A stretch of 64,000 bases of DNA. Source: Trichobilharzia regenti. Lineage: Eukaryota; Platyhelminthes; Trematoda; Strigeidida; Schistosomatidae. Below the pieces are notes generated by a model that did no database searches, was not told the DNA's origin, and worked only from the letters and a program-made list of their open reading frames with translations. Where the stretch lies: contig OX235268.1 of the NCBI GenBank assembly GCA_944472135.2, positions 13,522,589 to 13,586,588 on the forward strand, given 5' to 3'. Position numbers and translations under genes: made by a program. Numbering within the stretch: position 1 is the first letter of the stretch; each line of letters begins with the position of its first letter. This document shows, piece after piece, positions 35,401-43,074 of the stretch.

Positions 35401-38400
35401 TGTGTGATGCCAGCAGCCTTTCTTAATTTCTAGAATAATTTGATTTAGTTCTGATTCATTCAAGACGTGAACACAAACAGCATATTTTGGTTTATAGTAA
35501 ATAAATCGCGTACTTCTAGTGTGTTCCAACTCACCTTTCATAGCATCTAGAAGTACAGTGAAATCAAACTTTTCTTTTAAATTTCAGAAATGTATCCAGT
35601 TTCTCGAGAAATATCTAATATATATTTATACATATATATACATATATATATATATACGGTAGAACAATTTGATAACAACAGTGGTTTGTGCTGTTGTTCT
35701 TGCTTTACTCAAATTCATCAAGAGGAATAAATGTATGAAATTTGATAACAGATTCATTGAAATGAGTCTATTTCAAGGTTCAAGGCTTCCTGCCGACTAC
35801 CTCCAACCATCTAACATCATCAAATCAATGTGCACCGTGATGGCGAGCTACATAGAATGGTGGTCACATTCCAAACCTGATTGATGGAGCTCACTCTGCA
35901 CTAAACAACAGACTAGACATGTCGCACTATTTAATAGTGTCCAGTCAAAATATATACTGAAGTCCTACAGGAGGTCAATCGTGAGCCCGTATAACTCAGT
36001 GGTAACTTCTCCAACTACCTCGCTGCATGGCTTGGGTTCGAGTTTCAGAAGAGACAGGAGTCCCTTCAAGGTTGTAGATACGCCTTGCTCACGAGTGGTG
36101 ACTAGTCAAACCTAAGTCAAAGGCTTCCTGCCGATTACCTCCAACCACCTATTATGCGTATCTGTGTTGGATGTCACCCTATTAGTGTTACAATGAGAAG
36201 TGTCTAGACATCAAATGTTAAATGGTCTGTCATTTTTCGGCTTATAGTTTTCTTTCTATAGTTTGGTTTGTAAGGATTAGTTATGTTTTACGGGTTGATC
36301 ACGGATTGATATCAGTTAGAGAACCATTGAAAACCAGGGAGTACTGGACAGCTGCTGTTTCATCCTAGTTTGGGAATCATCGGCAGTACGCACCCACTGG
36401 GTTTCGAACCCGGGACCTTCCGGTTACAAGGCAAGCTCGTATACCATTCAGCCACTGGGACCCGATTCAATGGCTCGTGAATTCTAACTTCTACTAATTC
36501 GTGATTTAGCGCGACCCCAAACATTGTCGTTGGCGGGACATCCATCCACACACGTGACATCTAATTGGACCTCACTGGTCACGACTTCTCACTAGAACTC
36601 AGGAAACTCCAACCTGTAGCAAGTCACTAGAGAGCATCAGATCAACAATGGTTGGGGTCGCGCTAAATCACGAATTAGTAGAAGTTAGAATTCACGAGCC
36701 ATTGAATCGGGCCCCAGTGGCTGAATGGTATACGAGCTTGCCTTGTAACCGGAAAGTCCCGGGTTCGAAACCCAGTGGGTGCGTACTCCCGATGATTCCC
36801 AAACTAGGATGAAACAGCAGCTGTCCAGTACTCCCTGGTTTTCAATGGTTCTCTAACTTATAGTTTTCTGTTGTAAACGGTCTTCCAATACTACAAGTAT
36901 GCTTCGGTCATCATGATCACAGACGACAAACGATAACTCACTTTTGTTGGAATCTAAAAACATCGTTGTGTACAGAGAAAAAAATTAGTGAATAAGTTCG
37001 AACCACTCTGACTTGATGACATCATGTTTGGAAATATTTTCTATTATCTAGTATGAATTTGTTACGAGTGCATTCAGTGAAAGGTAATTACAACTTTAAT
37101 TCTTAATCAAAAATTAAATAATAATAATAAACCAAGATCATTTAAATTAGCGCCTGACTTACTTGATGTAGAACCTTATAAAAAATATGTGTTTATATAG
37201 GTATGAATAAACAGGCTTACATTACTCAGACTTCACCTAGGCTTCTCGTCTGAGGCTTCTTGGTTAATTTTCAAGTATTGGATTTGTAGGGATTACATTT
37301 GATTGGATGGAGGATCTCATCATCAGCTTACATGAGTGACAGATCACTGTGAAACCTGGAGGTACTGGAGAGCTGTTTCGTCCTAGTTTGGGACTCTTCA
37401 CAGTACGCACCTCTAGGACACTCTGGTTACAAGGAAAGTTACTTCGTTAATCTAATATTCTCTATGAAACATGTTTTGCTGACTTCCTAATTTTATTTAC
37501 TTTTATGTTATACAATCACTAACTAGTTATTCCTTAGCAGGAATCGGTTAAGCCTGATCAGAAAAACTATTCAATGACAAACAGTAGGGAAATATAATCA
37601 TTGAAATCACATCTCAACTCACCACTGGCATCAACTTCTAAATTTGCAAATGGAGATATGAATGTGGTGAAATACATTTTTAAGACTTGACCACACCTTG
37701 CTCAAAATTATATCAGTTTTTACAATATACATACCACAGATTTAATAAATTCGGAGGTAAATTAGATATTATCATAGGCCTCCTACATTTGAAGCATAGG
37801 GAATTTTAAACACACTGCCGTTGAACAATATCATAAATAGGCTTGTCGATAAGCAGACGAAGAACAGCCTACCGAAGACAACAAACGTTCACCATTTTTG
37901 CCTTGCTGAAGCTTTAACCATTCAGATAGAGAAACTGGAGCTAGGCATACATAAGGAAACTACTCAATGGCATCTACTATAACTGAAACAAACTTTTCAA
38001 TTTCCACTACCTCGGCTTTTGTTTATCTTTTGTATATCTAACCGGATACAGCTGTTGTGTATCTCTAGAACTCTTGTATGATTCTTTATTTTCTTTCGTT
38101 TCCGTGTGAATCTTGATTAAAACTCATTTATTAAACAAGTTCATCTTCTCACTTAGCTCTAATAACACTTATTCAACTTCCATTATGCAATGACTAACAT
38201 TTAGAACTACGTTACCACCCATTTTACATAAAGAATTGCTCATACGTAGGATTGTACAAGGGGTAACGAAAATGAATTCGTCAAAAAAGCCTCTTCCCTA
38301 AACTACGTGTTTTGTTTTCACAAATTTCTCGATAGGAATTATTCACGAATACCATTACAGTCTCCGTCACCTCAAACAGGAGAGGTGTTTAAAAAATTAT

Positions 38401-38519
38401 TCAGTCGAATAAGATCATAACACAGGTTTTTTCAGGTCATCATTTAACTTACCGTTTACATACTGCGCTACAACTATCAAGACAGAAAGAATGGTGAAAA
38501 TAAGAGTTTTTGAATCCAT
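29406..38519 (-). CDS. predicted micro-exon gene (MEG), secreted, 16 exons recognised
   Basis: The gene model is complement(join) of 38519-38453, 37637-37623, 37174-37163, 36953-36942, 35546-35535, 35256-35248, 34229-34215, 33139-33125, 32431-32420, 32218-32204, 30891-30877, 30640-30626, 30369-30358, 29951-29940, 29679-29668 and 29417-29406. This gives 262 nt, 87 codons, no stop and every intron in phase 1. The first exon encodes a signal peptide; the rest is Gly/Pro/Ser/Asn-rich and looks disordered. Micro-exons of length divisible by three behind a signal-peptide exon are the hallmark of schistosome MEGs, whose products are secreted by gland cells and varied by exon skipping. The 3' end is unresolved (28322, or further micro-exons from 26142 on). 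I cannot assign it to a numbered MEG family. Every retroelement here lies in an intron. Confidence 0.75.
29668..29679 (-). CDS. MEG micro-exon, GTGTAAAAATTT (12 nt)
   Basis: The acceptor is CTTAATTCGGAAG and the donor GTAAGTTATA. Phase 0 contains TAA, phase 1 reads G-V-K-I; this exon therefore helps to fix the phase. Confidence 0.6.
29940..29951 (-). CDS. MEG micro-exon, ATGATGCAACTG (12 nt)
   Basis: The acceptor is ATCACTTTATGAG and the donor GTGACTTAAG, which is weaker than the others. In phase 1 it adds Asp-Ala-Thr. Confidence 0.45.
30175..30329 (+). pseudogene. truncated histone H2A pseudogene in a MEG intron
   Basis: From 30175 the frame reads [20 protein letters not shown], the alpha2/alpha3 region of histone H2A. 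One base is lost in the Pro codon of the I-I-P-R-H motif near 30250. The next frame then continues [21 protein letters not shown]. Afterwards the similarity ends and a stop follows at about 30336-30338. The N-terminal half and the C-terminal tail are missing, so the copy is dead. It lies antisense to the MEG. No poly(A) or histone stem-loop marks it, so its route of insertion is unknown. Confidence 0.9.
30358..30369 (-). CDS. MEG micro-exon with GC donor, TTCCTATACCTA (12 nt)
   Basis: The acceptor is CCATTTTACAAG. The donor is GCAAGTTG, the usual consensus of GC-AG introns. In phase 1 it adds Pro-Ile-Pro. It is related to the exons at 29406 and 32420. Confidence 0.6.
30626..30640 (-). CDS. 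MEG micro-exon, AACCTCCAGCAATTG (15 nt)
   Basis: The acceptor is ATCATTTTAG and the donor GTGAGTTAGC. In phase 1 it adds Pro-Pro-Ala-Ile. Confidence 0.7.
30877..30891 (-). CDS. MEG micro-exon, GTGGTACCCCTCAGC (15 nt)
   Basis: The acceptor is TAAATTTTAG and the donor GTGAGTACTG. In phase 1 it reads G-G-T-P-Q and belongs to the GTGGT series with 32204 and 33125. Confidence 0.7.
31096..32152 (+). mobile_element. 5'-truncated non-LTR retrotransposon with 13-bp target duplication
   Basis: ACAAGCATCATTA is present exactly at 31096-31108 and 32140-32152. Inside, the frame at 31123 starts with Y-A-D-D-I-V-L-L, the catalytic YADD box of a reverse transcriptase. It is followed in a shifted frame (31329-31964) by the C-terminal region with L-G-S-T-I-S, C-E-T-W-P, R-C-L-R-S-I and R-W-L-G-H-V-L-R-M. 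The upstream RT and the endonuclease are missing, and there is at least one frameshift. The element ends in GACAGACAGA repeats rather than poly(A). It sits in a MEG intron in antisense orientation. Confidence 0.85.
31123..31964 (+). pseudogene. reverse transcriptase C-terminal part, frameshifted
   Basis: Palm motif Y-A-D-D followed by thumb and connector in the +1 neighbour frame. Only the last third of a normal non-LTR ORF is present, so no activity is expected. The clade (CR1/RTE-like) is undetermined. Confidence 0.8.
32204..32218 (-). CDS. MEG micro-exon, GTGGTGGTTCAACTG (15 nt)
   Basis: The acceptor is CCATTTTAG and the donor GTTAGTTAGG. In phase 1 it reads G-G-G-S-T. Confidence 0.65.
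32420..32431 (-). CDS. MEG micro-exon, GTCCTGCACCTG (12 nt)
   Basis: The acceptor is CAATTTTCAAG and the donor GTAAGCTGAA. In phase 1 it adds Pro-Ala-Pro. Confidence 0.7.
32671..33088. repeat. family B head-to-head pair in a MEG intron
   Basis: A reverse copy (about 32671-32930) meets a forward copy (about 32930-33088). Each half keeps a hammerhead-like core: CCTTCTAGTTTAGGAC in reverse, and CACTGATGAAGACTCCC with GGACGAAAC in forward. The forward half starts in the head at the B-box side (GTTTGAATCCCCC). I found no clear target duplication. Confidence 0.75.
33125..33139 (-). CDS. MEG micro-exon, GTGGTGGCTCCCCAA (15 nt)
   Basis: The acceptor is CTTTCATACTTAG and the donor GTGAGTTATA. In phase 1 it reads G-G-G-S-P after the preceding split codon. 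The exon lies between a family B pair and a Penelope-like insertion. Confidence 0.7.
33167..34031 (+). mobile_element. Penelope-like element with 12-bp target duplication and inverted tail piece
   Basis: AGACTTAGAGGA occurs at 33167-33178 and 34020-34031. The left end (33179-33214) is a roughly 36-bp reverse complement of sequence that normally follows the element's 3' end, as seen at 25738-25775 (CATCCACCTGAG, ACAAATCTTCTCTATCAT). The right end stops at CCACATCAAA. The insertion is therefore 5'-truncated and carries its own tail inverted at the other side. Confidence 0.85.
33209..33964 (+). CDS. Penelope-like element ORF, C-terminal part with intact GIY-YIG domain
   Basis: An open frame of 251 codons, the longest in the window. 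Residues 8-18 ([11 protein letters not shown]) are the linker before the endonuclease. Residues 91-175 form a GIY-YIG domain: I-Y-K-I-N-C-x-x-C then Y-I-G-Q-S-G-R at 103-109, R-L-R-I-H-D-H, and E-F-L-E-T-W near 160. Such domains nick target DNA in Penelope-like retroelements. The reverse transcriptase part is missing, so the element cannot move on its own. The stop is at 33962-33964. The intact frame suggests a fairly recent insertion. Confidence 0.8.
   Translation: MKYLMDVFQKNGYPRNFIKRHIPPSQPTKAKVTKESTKKIALPYIKDFSEITTRLFKPLGIDVVHKPTKSLHSILCQPKDSTAKEDKTNIIYKINCNNCEKHYIGQSGRPLRLRIHDHKLAVKRHDIHSLISLHTDNYGHQFDWDNIQILDKGNNKNAREFLETWHSSGSSINRHIEIDKSYQPIRKKLHTQRVKVQVKETTGSNTSNLEGMKTHTNNQSRPRSPGEMINKLVEKSKSSLQIEVCAEDVTQ
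34215..34229 (-). CDS. MEG micro-exon, AAGGCAACTCAAATA (15 nt)
   Basis: The acceptor is TTATTATTTTAG and the donor GTTAGTTAAA, of the same type as at 32204. In phase 1 it adds G-N-S-N. Confidence 0.6.
34682..35156. repeat. family B head-to-head pair with 12-bp target duplication
   Basis: ATATTTGACATA occurs at 34682-34693 and 35145-35156. Between them lie a reverse copy (about 34694-34842: tail, hammerhead-like core) and then a forward copy from its 5' body (about 34843-35144) with A box TGGCTTAATGG, B box GAGTTCGAACCCC and a damaged core. Confidence 0.85.
35248..35256 (-). CDS. MEG micro-exon, AACCAGAAA (9 nt)
   Basis: The acceptor is TATTTTATAAAAAG and the donor GTAAGTTGAG. In phase 1 it adds Pro-Glu. 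Confidence 0.65.
35535..35546 (-). CDS. MEG micro-exon, ATGCTATGAAAG (12 nt)
   Basis: The acceptor is CTGTACTTCTAG and the donor GTGAGTTGGA. In phase 1 it adds Ala-Met-Lys. Confidence 0.7.
35781..36153 (+). repeat. SINE family D copy
   Basis: A forward copy that begins and ends with the same GGCTTCCTGCCGA-TACCTC block (35784 and 36121), about 340 bp apart. Inside is a tRNA-like head with TAACTCAGTGG (A box) and GGGTTCGAGTTTC (B box). Confidence 0.75.
36241..36869. repeat. family B2 head-to-head pair with 13-bp target duplication
   Basis: CTTATAGTTTTCT occurs at 36241-36253 and 36857-36869. A full reverse B2 copy (about 36254-36646) is joined to a forward copy lacking its first part (about 36647-36856). 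Both carry A and B boxes (TGGCTGAATGG; GGGTTCGAAACCC) and a core CCCGATGATTCCC...GGATGAAACAGC. Confidence 0.9.
36942..36953 (-). CDS. MEG micro-exon, ATTCCAACAAAA (12 nt)
   Basis: The acceptor is ACGATGTTTTTAG and the donor GTGAGTTATC. In phase 1 it adds S-N-K. Confidence 0.7.
37163..37174 (-). CDS. MEG micro-exon, GTTCTACATCAA (12 nt)
   Basis: The acceptor is ATATTTTTTATAAG and the donor GTAAGTCAGG. In phase 1 it reads G-S-T-S. Confidence 0.7.
37271..37436 (-). repeat. SINE family B, truncated reverse copy
   Basis: Tail, hammerhead-like core (GTTTCGTCCTAGTTTGGGAC on the plus strand) and the start of the head; the A-box side is missing. Confidence 0.65.
37623..37637 (-). CDS. MEG micro-exon, AAGTTGATGCCAGTG (15 nt)
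   Basis: The acceptor is TTTGCAAATTTAG and the donor GTGAGTTGAG. In phase 1 it reads E-V-D-A-S after exon 1. Confidence 0.7.
38453..38519 (-). CDS. MEG exon 1: signal peptide
   Basis: ATG at 38519 opens 22 codons beginning [20 protein letters not shown]: a charged N-terminus, a hydrophobic core of about 14 residues and a small-residue region near Ala18, as expected for a secretory signal. The donor is GTAAGTTAAA. The exon ends one base into a codon (phase 1), as in schistosome MEGs. The start was chosen because it is the only ATG giving this peptide close to the TATA-like tract. Confidence 0.8.
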
Positions 38520-38534
38520 TATTTCTATCTATAC

Positions 38535-38590
38535 ACTATGAATATCTGCTCTGTGTACTACTATATATATATATATATACTTAGTCCTAC
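38535..38590 (-). promoter_or_regulatory. TATA-like tract upstream of MEG exon 1
   Basis: A (TA)n tract at about 38562-38579 lies some 45-60 bases upstream of the ATG. This would place transcription start close to 38535 and leave a very short 5' leader. AT microsatellites occur elsewhere in the window, so the promoter role is inferred. Confidence 0.4.
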
Positions 38591-39404
38591 TTGTTATAAG
38601 CACTAAACTAGTGCAACTAGTATCGATTGTACAGCTACCTCCCCTCGCCCCCCCTCCGCAGTTTCTTCAACAAATCACTAAATTTGTGTTATTGCTGTTG
38701 TGTTTATTTTCAATCATGTTTTGAAGCACTGATTTCAGTTTTGTTAAATTAACAGGTTCTTATTTCTCATAAAACCTGACACTGTAGTTCCTACTAAACT
38801 ATAAAACAAAAATAATCAACCATTCAGCTCACTGCTATTACCACTTCTGTGCATGAATTAGAGAACAAACAGCATGTTGTAACACAATTTATATACTTTG
38901 TATACATAAAATTTCGTTATTCACAGTTGTCTGCCTAGACCGTTGTTAATAACTTTGTCTTGTAAGATTATGTGGCTTTTTAGGTTGGTCTGTGTTTACT
39001 TTGTTTTTCGTCAACTGGACTTGAGAATAAAAATCTCGAAGATGTGGATAAACTGGGATGTTCATAGTGTGATAAAAACTTACCATTGTTTTAAGCAACT
39101 AATCATATGTAAGCCAAAGCTAAGTAATCACTGTAATGATACCCAGACAATAAAGGTGATGATGAAGTTATTATTGAAGTATTTTTGAAGACAAGTAGAA
39201 GACAAATTCAGCGCAGAAAATTTCCATTATCGACGAAATCATCTTCAGTGGCTGTACAGTCGTATTTATATTTACAAAAAATGCCTAATAGTCTATTAGT
39301 GAGTAATAGTGGAGGGGGTGACATAATTGATATAATTACTCAGAAGTGGCTTTAAAAGTAAAAACTAATAAGAGTTGTAAATTAAGTTGTAAATTACAAT
39401 TACT
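38591..39404. other. unassigned AT-rich sequence upstream of the MEG
   Basis: It contains a C-rich patch at 38640-38658. No gene is supported; a 15-nt splice-like segment at 39068 has an in-phase stop. Confidence 0.35.
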
Positions 39405-39720
39405 GGCTTAGTGCTTGAGCCTTTAGTGAACTCAAGCCACGTAGCTACACCACAGTCATACTTCAAGATCTTCTACAAGGTGAGGCCAAATGGTACAAAG
39501 TTCGTCAGCTTTCGGTTTTTGGGTATCGCAGAAGCGCTGGCAATTTGTCACTACAACACAAAACTATGTTTTGAGAGAAAGATTTGTCCAATCTCTTATC
39601 CTACCTTGGTTTTAAACTCTTCACTAGTCGTTTCCTATAAAATAATATTTAAAAATTTTAATTTTTTCTTTTTTAAAATTTTCAAGTTTACTCTTAGTTC
39701 GCTTTCACTTTAATAGTTAA
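39405..39720 (+). pseudogene. Penelope-like ORF, C-terminal end
   Basis: The frame carries F-K-I-F-Y-K-V-R then F-R-F-L-G-I-A-E-A-L-A-I and K-L-C-F-E-R-K-I. This is the block that closes Penelope-like ORFs, also seen at 16395-16560 and 45640-45770. The upstream RT and GIY-YIG parts are missing. Confidence 0.65.
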
Positions 39721-40127
39721 TTGACTATTATCACTCTCATATGTTCCTTTTGTACATTTTCACACCCTCTTCACATTTGCTAAATTGACACACTCAACTA
39801 CCTCGATTCTTCCTCAACAGCAGTTGTAAACTCATCAAATATCTAACGCTTTCTTTCTTTATGCCGATGAGTGCTACGCAATTAAAAACTTTTATTTTTT
39901 ACTTCTACAGCCACCTTGCCAGATTACTAGCTTGTTAGGCTACTAGCTTCCTAGTTTTCTAGCCGGTCCCAAGCCCCGGTGAAGAGGGAGGGTTGGGGCG
40001 TGGTGCTAGCAACTCCACCCCTGTAAAACTCAACCTAATCGCTACAGAAACTTCAACGAACAAATATATTAAAAATTCTAAAAATACAAACAACAACCTT
40101 ATTTTTTGCTAGAATCGGAGAAGTGAA

Positions 40128-40604
40128 ATGACGCAGGCTGGTGAAAGCCTTCGGGAAGTCAGTCAGCCGATGTGCCTTCTTTCGATGAGAGCAAAAGTAA
40201 GGATGGGTACCTGGAGTGTTCGTACAATCTACGAAACTGAAAAGGCTGCCCAGATAGCCGCTCAAATGAGAAGGTACAGAATAGAAGTGTTGGAAATCTG
40301 CGAAAGCAGATGGAACGGAACTGGAAGGTGCCAACTATCTACTGGAGAGACAATAATCTTTTCCAGCCACCCAGAGGACAACCACGAGCACACCGAGGGA
40401 GTGGCCATCATGTTGTCACGAACAGCAGCCAAAGCTCTCATGCAGTGTGAACTAATCTGCTCCAGGAAAATGACAGACAGGTTCAACTCAAAAGGAAGGA
40501 AAGTTACAGTCATTCAATGCTACGCGCCTACAAACGTCTCAGAACAAGAGAAGAAGGAGGCGTTCTACAGACAACTACAAGCAATAATGGACAACGTCAA
40601 GTGA
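40128..40604 (+). pseudogene. apurinic-type endonuclease domain of the RTE-like element
   Basis: The frame includes M-G-T-W-S-V-R-T-I, Y-E-T-E-K-A-A-Q-I-A, E-V-L-E-I-C-E-S-R-W, G-V-A-I-M-L-S and V-I-Q-C-Y-A-P-T-N. These are endonuclease/exonuclease/phosphatase fold motifs of RTE elements, including the catalytic-Glu region (E-S-R-W). The frame ends at 40604, where the element is deleted, so the domain is incomplete. Confidence 0.85.
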
Positions 40605-40705
40605 TCCACAACGGGAAACTCAGCGAGGCGTTTGGAGTAAACACAGGAGTCAGACAAGGGTGCTTATTATCACCCAAAATGATATTCCTGATTGTGGTGG
40701 ACTGT
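40605..40705 (+). pseudogene. RT fragment of the RTE-like element
   Basis: This reads V-I-H-N-G-K-L-S-E-A-F, V-N-T-G-V-R-Q-G-C-L-L-S-P: the RT motif before the catalytic box. It is cut by the SINE at 40706 and resumes at about 40900 (I-M-R-R-T-A-S-G-K-R). Confidence 0.85.
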
Positions 40706-40889
40706 GCGTCGGTGGCACAGTGGTTAGGACTCTCGGCGACCATGCACATGGTCCGAGGTTCGAGCCCACGCCGACGCACACCTGATATCTATGGTCGGCC
40801 TGCGAAATTTGGGCTACCGATATCCATGCTGAAAATTCCATACTTGTACCAAAAATACAGTGTGGAATCAAGCCGTAATAAAAAATAAA
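40704..40889 (+). repeat. SINE family C nested in the RTE-like element
   Basis: A full copy whose head still folds as a tRNA: TGCGTCGG pairs with CCGACGCA, the A box is TGGCACAGTGG and the B box GGTTCGAGCCC. The tail ends in an AATAAAAAATAAA run. It splits the RT frame exactly between V-V-D and I-M-R-R. Confidence 0.9.
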
Positions 40890-41799
40890 AAATAAAAATA
40901 AATTATGCGTCGGACAGCGAGTGGGAAACGAGAAGACAGGAATATCCTGGACCGACGTGTAGAACCTAGAAGACCTAGATTTCGCGCGTGGATGATTTAC
41001 GTTTCATGTCACACAAATTCGAAGACTTACAAGCGAAAACCGACAAAGTGGTGGAAGAAGCATATATGGAAGAAGAATATAACCAACCAACCAACCAACA
41101 ACAGCAGCAAAATCCAGCGTCAATCACCATAAACAGGAGGGATTTGAAAGAGGTTGCTTCATTCACTTATCTAGGGAGCGTTGTCTCAACTACAGGAGGA
41201 GGAACGGACGAGAATGTCAAATCAAGCAAGAAACGGGAAGGCGAGAAACACACTCATCAACCAACTGAAACCAATCTGAATATCTTCGTCACTCAGCATC
41301 AACAACAAAATTCGGTTGGATTTTCGATAAAAACGTCAAGTCAGTCAGTTCTTCTATGCGGATCAGAAACTTGGCGGGAGGGTCACAAAGAATATTTCCA
41401 ACAGCCTGTTGCAGACCTTTATCAACCAACAACTGTCTTCGCTGGCTTTTTACTGAAGATCAGATGGCCGAGCCGGAAAGAATCACCAACAAGAAACTAT
41501 GGGCACTAACAAACAAAACAAGAGCCAGTCGCCCAATAAATATGCAGGAGAAAGTGGAGACTGGATGGATTAGACACTCACTGAGGAGACTGTTGGGTGA
41601 AATCGCGCTTCGAGCCCTCGAGTGGAACCCGAAAGGGAAACAGCGTGTGGGAAGTCCATGGGTGACATGGAGGAGATCGTGTGAAGAGGAGTTGAAAGAG
41701 TATGGACTAACATGGATTGAGGTGAAAAGTACAGCAGAAGACAGAAGCAAAAGGAGACGTGCAGTTGAAGTCTTATGTCCCACTAGGGACCCAAGGTAG
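40890..41799 (+). pseudogene. distal RTE-like ORF, frameshifted
   Basis: RT remnant and connector: F-T-Y-L-G-S-V-V in one frame, S-V-L-L-C-G-S-E-T-W next, and finally the C-terminal block at 41356-41799 (T-G-W-I-R-H-S-L-R-R, E-W-N-P-K-G-K-Q-R-V-G, W-R-R-S-C-E-E-E-L). The stop comes just before the AATAATAAT tail. Several frame changes make it inactive. Confidence 0.8.
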
Positions 41800-41830
41800 C
41801 AATAATAATATAATAATAATATCAATAATG

Positions 41831-42045
41831 CCCAATCATTCTCCACTATTTTTTACTAATAGACTACTATGCATTTCTTATGAATACAAATACGTATGAA
41901 TTAGATAGAAAATATATGTGAATAGTAGTTAAATGAGACTCTCTTGTTCACGAGTTAGTTTATTCTAGAATTGTGTTTGCTTTTGCGCAAAAGTAATAGT
42001 ATATAATATTTTGAGACAGTGCAAGTGCAAAATAACTTTCATTAA
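41831..42045. other. short AT-rich spacer
   Basis: Nothing supported. Confidence 0.3.
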
Positions 42046-42220
42046 GCTGGTTGATGGCGACTAGGAGTAGAATCGAGGGCGCAAATTTCGTGCTGTTTGA
42101 GACTCATTATCTGGGTGTACCTGAATTCCACCGGTGCTCGAACCCAGTGTTTATAGTATCAAACGACAAAGCGTTATCCACTAGACCAGTTAAACCATGA
42201 GAGTCACCTCTTGTGCAACG
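42046..42220 (-). repeat. SINE family A, reverse copy
   Basis: The head with TATCCACTAGACCAG and B box GTGCTCGAACCC lies in reverse, with the core (TTTCGTGCTGTTTGAGACTC) much degraded. Confidence 0.65.
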
Positions 42221-42247
42221 AATCTCAATAAATATTTAATTCAATTA

Positions 42248-42590
42248 GAATTTTCCAGTTGACCGAAGTGCTTGGTCACAGGTCGGCATATCGACTCCTT
42301 GTGCGAATGTCTGGTCATGTAACTTGAAGTCAACTGGTAGATAGTGACTTGCAGTAGAATACAGGATGAGCATTTCTCGCTACTTAGGACTCATCATCCA
42401 CTTGCATTTCACAGGAAGTGGCTCTCTTTGCCTAACTTGTCTGGTGGATGACGCTTAGGTGTTTAAAACTGTGAGCGATGGCTTTGAGCCTAGGTGGGAA
42501 CACCATCACCCACTGAGGATGGAGAATCCAACATGTCAACCTGTGACCAAGAAATCTGGTCCAATCAGTTGACGGGGAAATCTAAATTCA
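42248..42590. repeat. SINE family A inverted pair inside terminal inverted repeats
   Basis: The ends 42248-42300 and 42530-42590 are inverted copies (TTGACCGAAGTG...GGTCACAGGT versus ACCTGTGACCAAG...CAGTTGACGGGGAAA). Between them a reverse half (hammerhead remnant) is joined to a forward half (TGTCTGGTGGATGACGC). Confidence 0.65.
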
Positions 42591-43074
42591 AAAAAGTAAA
42601 GTGACTTTCAACCTATAACATATGGTGACCTTCACGACTTAAAACTGAAGTCTCACAAACTCGATTATATACAGGCTTTAGCTTGGGATGAGAAGTCAGA
42701 GAGGATAAAGACCAACAACAAGTTCTAATCACTTGTGACATAATCATATACCTGGTGAATCGCCTCACCATCAACCGTGTAGAAGGCTTCTCAACATTGG
42801 TGTAGTTGAGGCATACATTTGATCGTCATTCATTTTACTGTTCTACGAAAATGTCTGGGCTGCAATTCGATCTGCAAATGGATAAGTTTTGTTCGCGGAT
42901 AAAGTTTTGCATACAGACCCACACTTAATATCTGTAGCGTGCCATACCAAGACAAATAACAAACCAAATTTAAAGCCAAAAATGAGATTTTACTCCAACA
43001 GTGTGAGCGGATCATGTGATATTTGCCTTGGCGACAAACAGAAGCTACTATAAATCTAAGATAAGGCTGTTCAT
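42591..43074. other. unassigned sequence
   Basis: No gene supported. An 18-nt splice-like segment at about 42769 is isolated and was not called. Confidence 0.3.

Larger units (their letters stand above)
39958..41830 (+). mobile_element. SR2/RTE-like non-LTR retrotransposon, internally deleted
   Basis: A 5' region, an endonuclease start, an RT fragment, a nested SINE, the YLGS region and a C-terminal ORF end follow in order, and the element closes with an (ATAAT)n tail. The C-terminal part of the endonuclease and the N-terminal RT are deleted. The 5' region (GAAGAGGGAGGGTTGGGG, CTGTAAAACTCAACC, GCTACAGAAACTTC) resembles the tail of the long family C variant. Confidence 0.8.

Noticed and set aside
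36720..36780. Functional tRNA gene in family B2
   Set aside because: A and B boxes are perfect, but the unit is repeated with a fixed hammerhead-like tail; it is a SINE.
38151..38156. 6-nt candidate exon AGCTAA
   Set aside because: The donor is fair but the acceptor is purine-rich, and a 6-nt match of this kind is likely by chance.
38359..38370. Candidate MEG exon 2, GTGACGGAGACT
   Set aside because: The donor GTAATG is weak, and its final T before the next exon (AA...) gives TAA. It would need direct joining to 37163.
39068..39082. 15-nt segment with strong donor upstream of MEG exon 1
   Set aside because: It contains TAA in phase 1 and lies upstream of the promoter tract.
40704..40776. 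Functional tRNA gene
   Set aside because: The fold and Pol III boxes are good, but the same head recurs with a common tail in at least seven places, so it is a SINE head.
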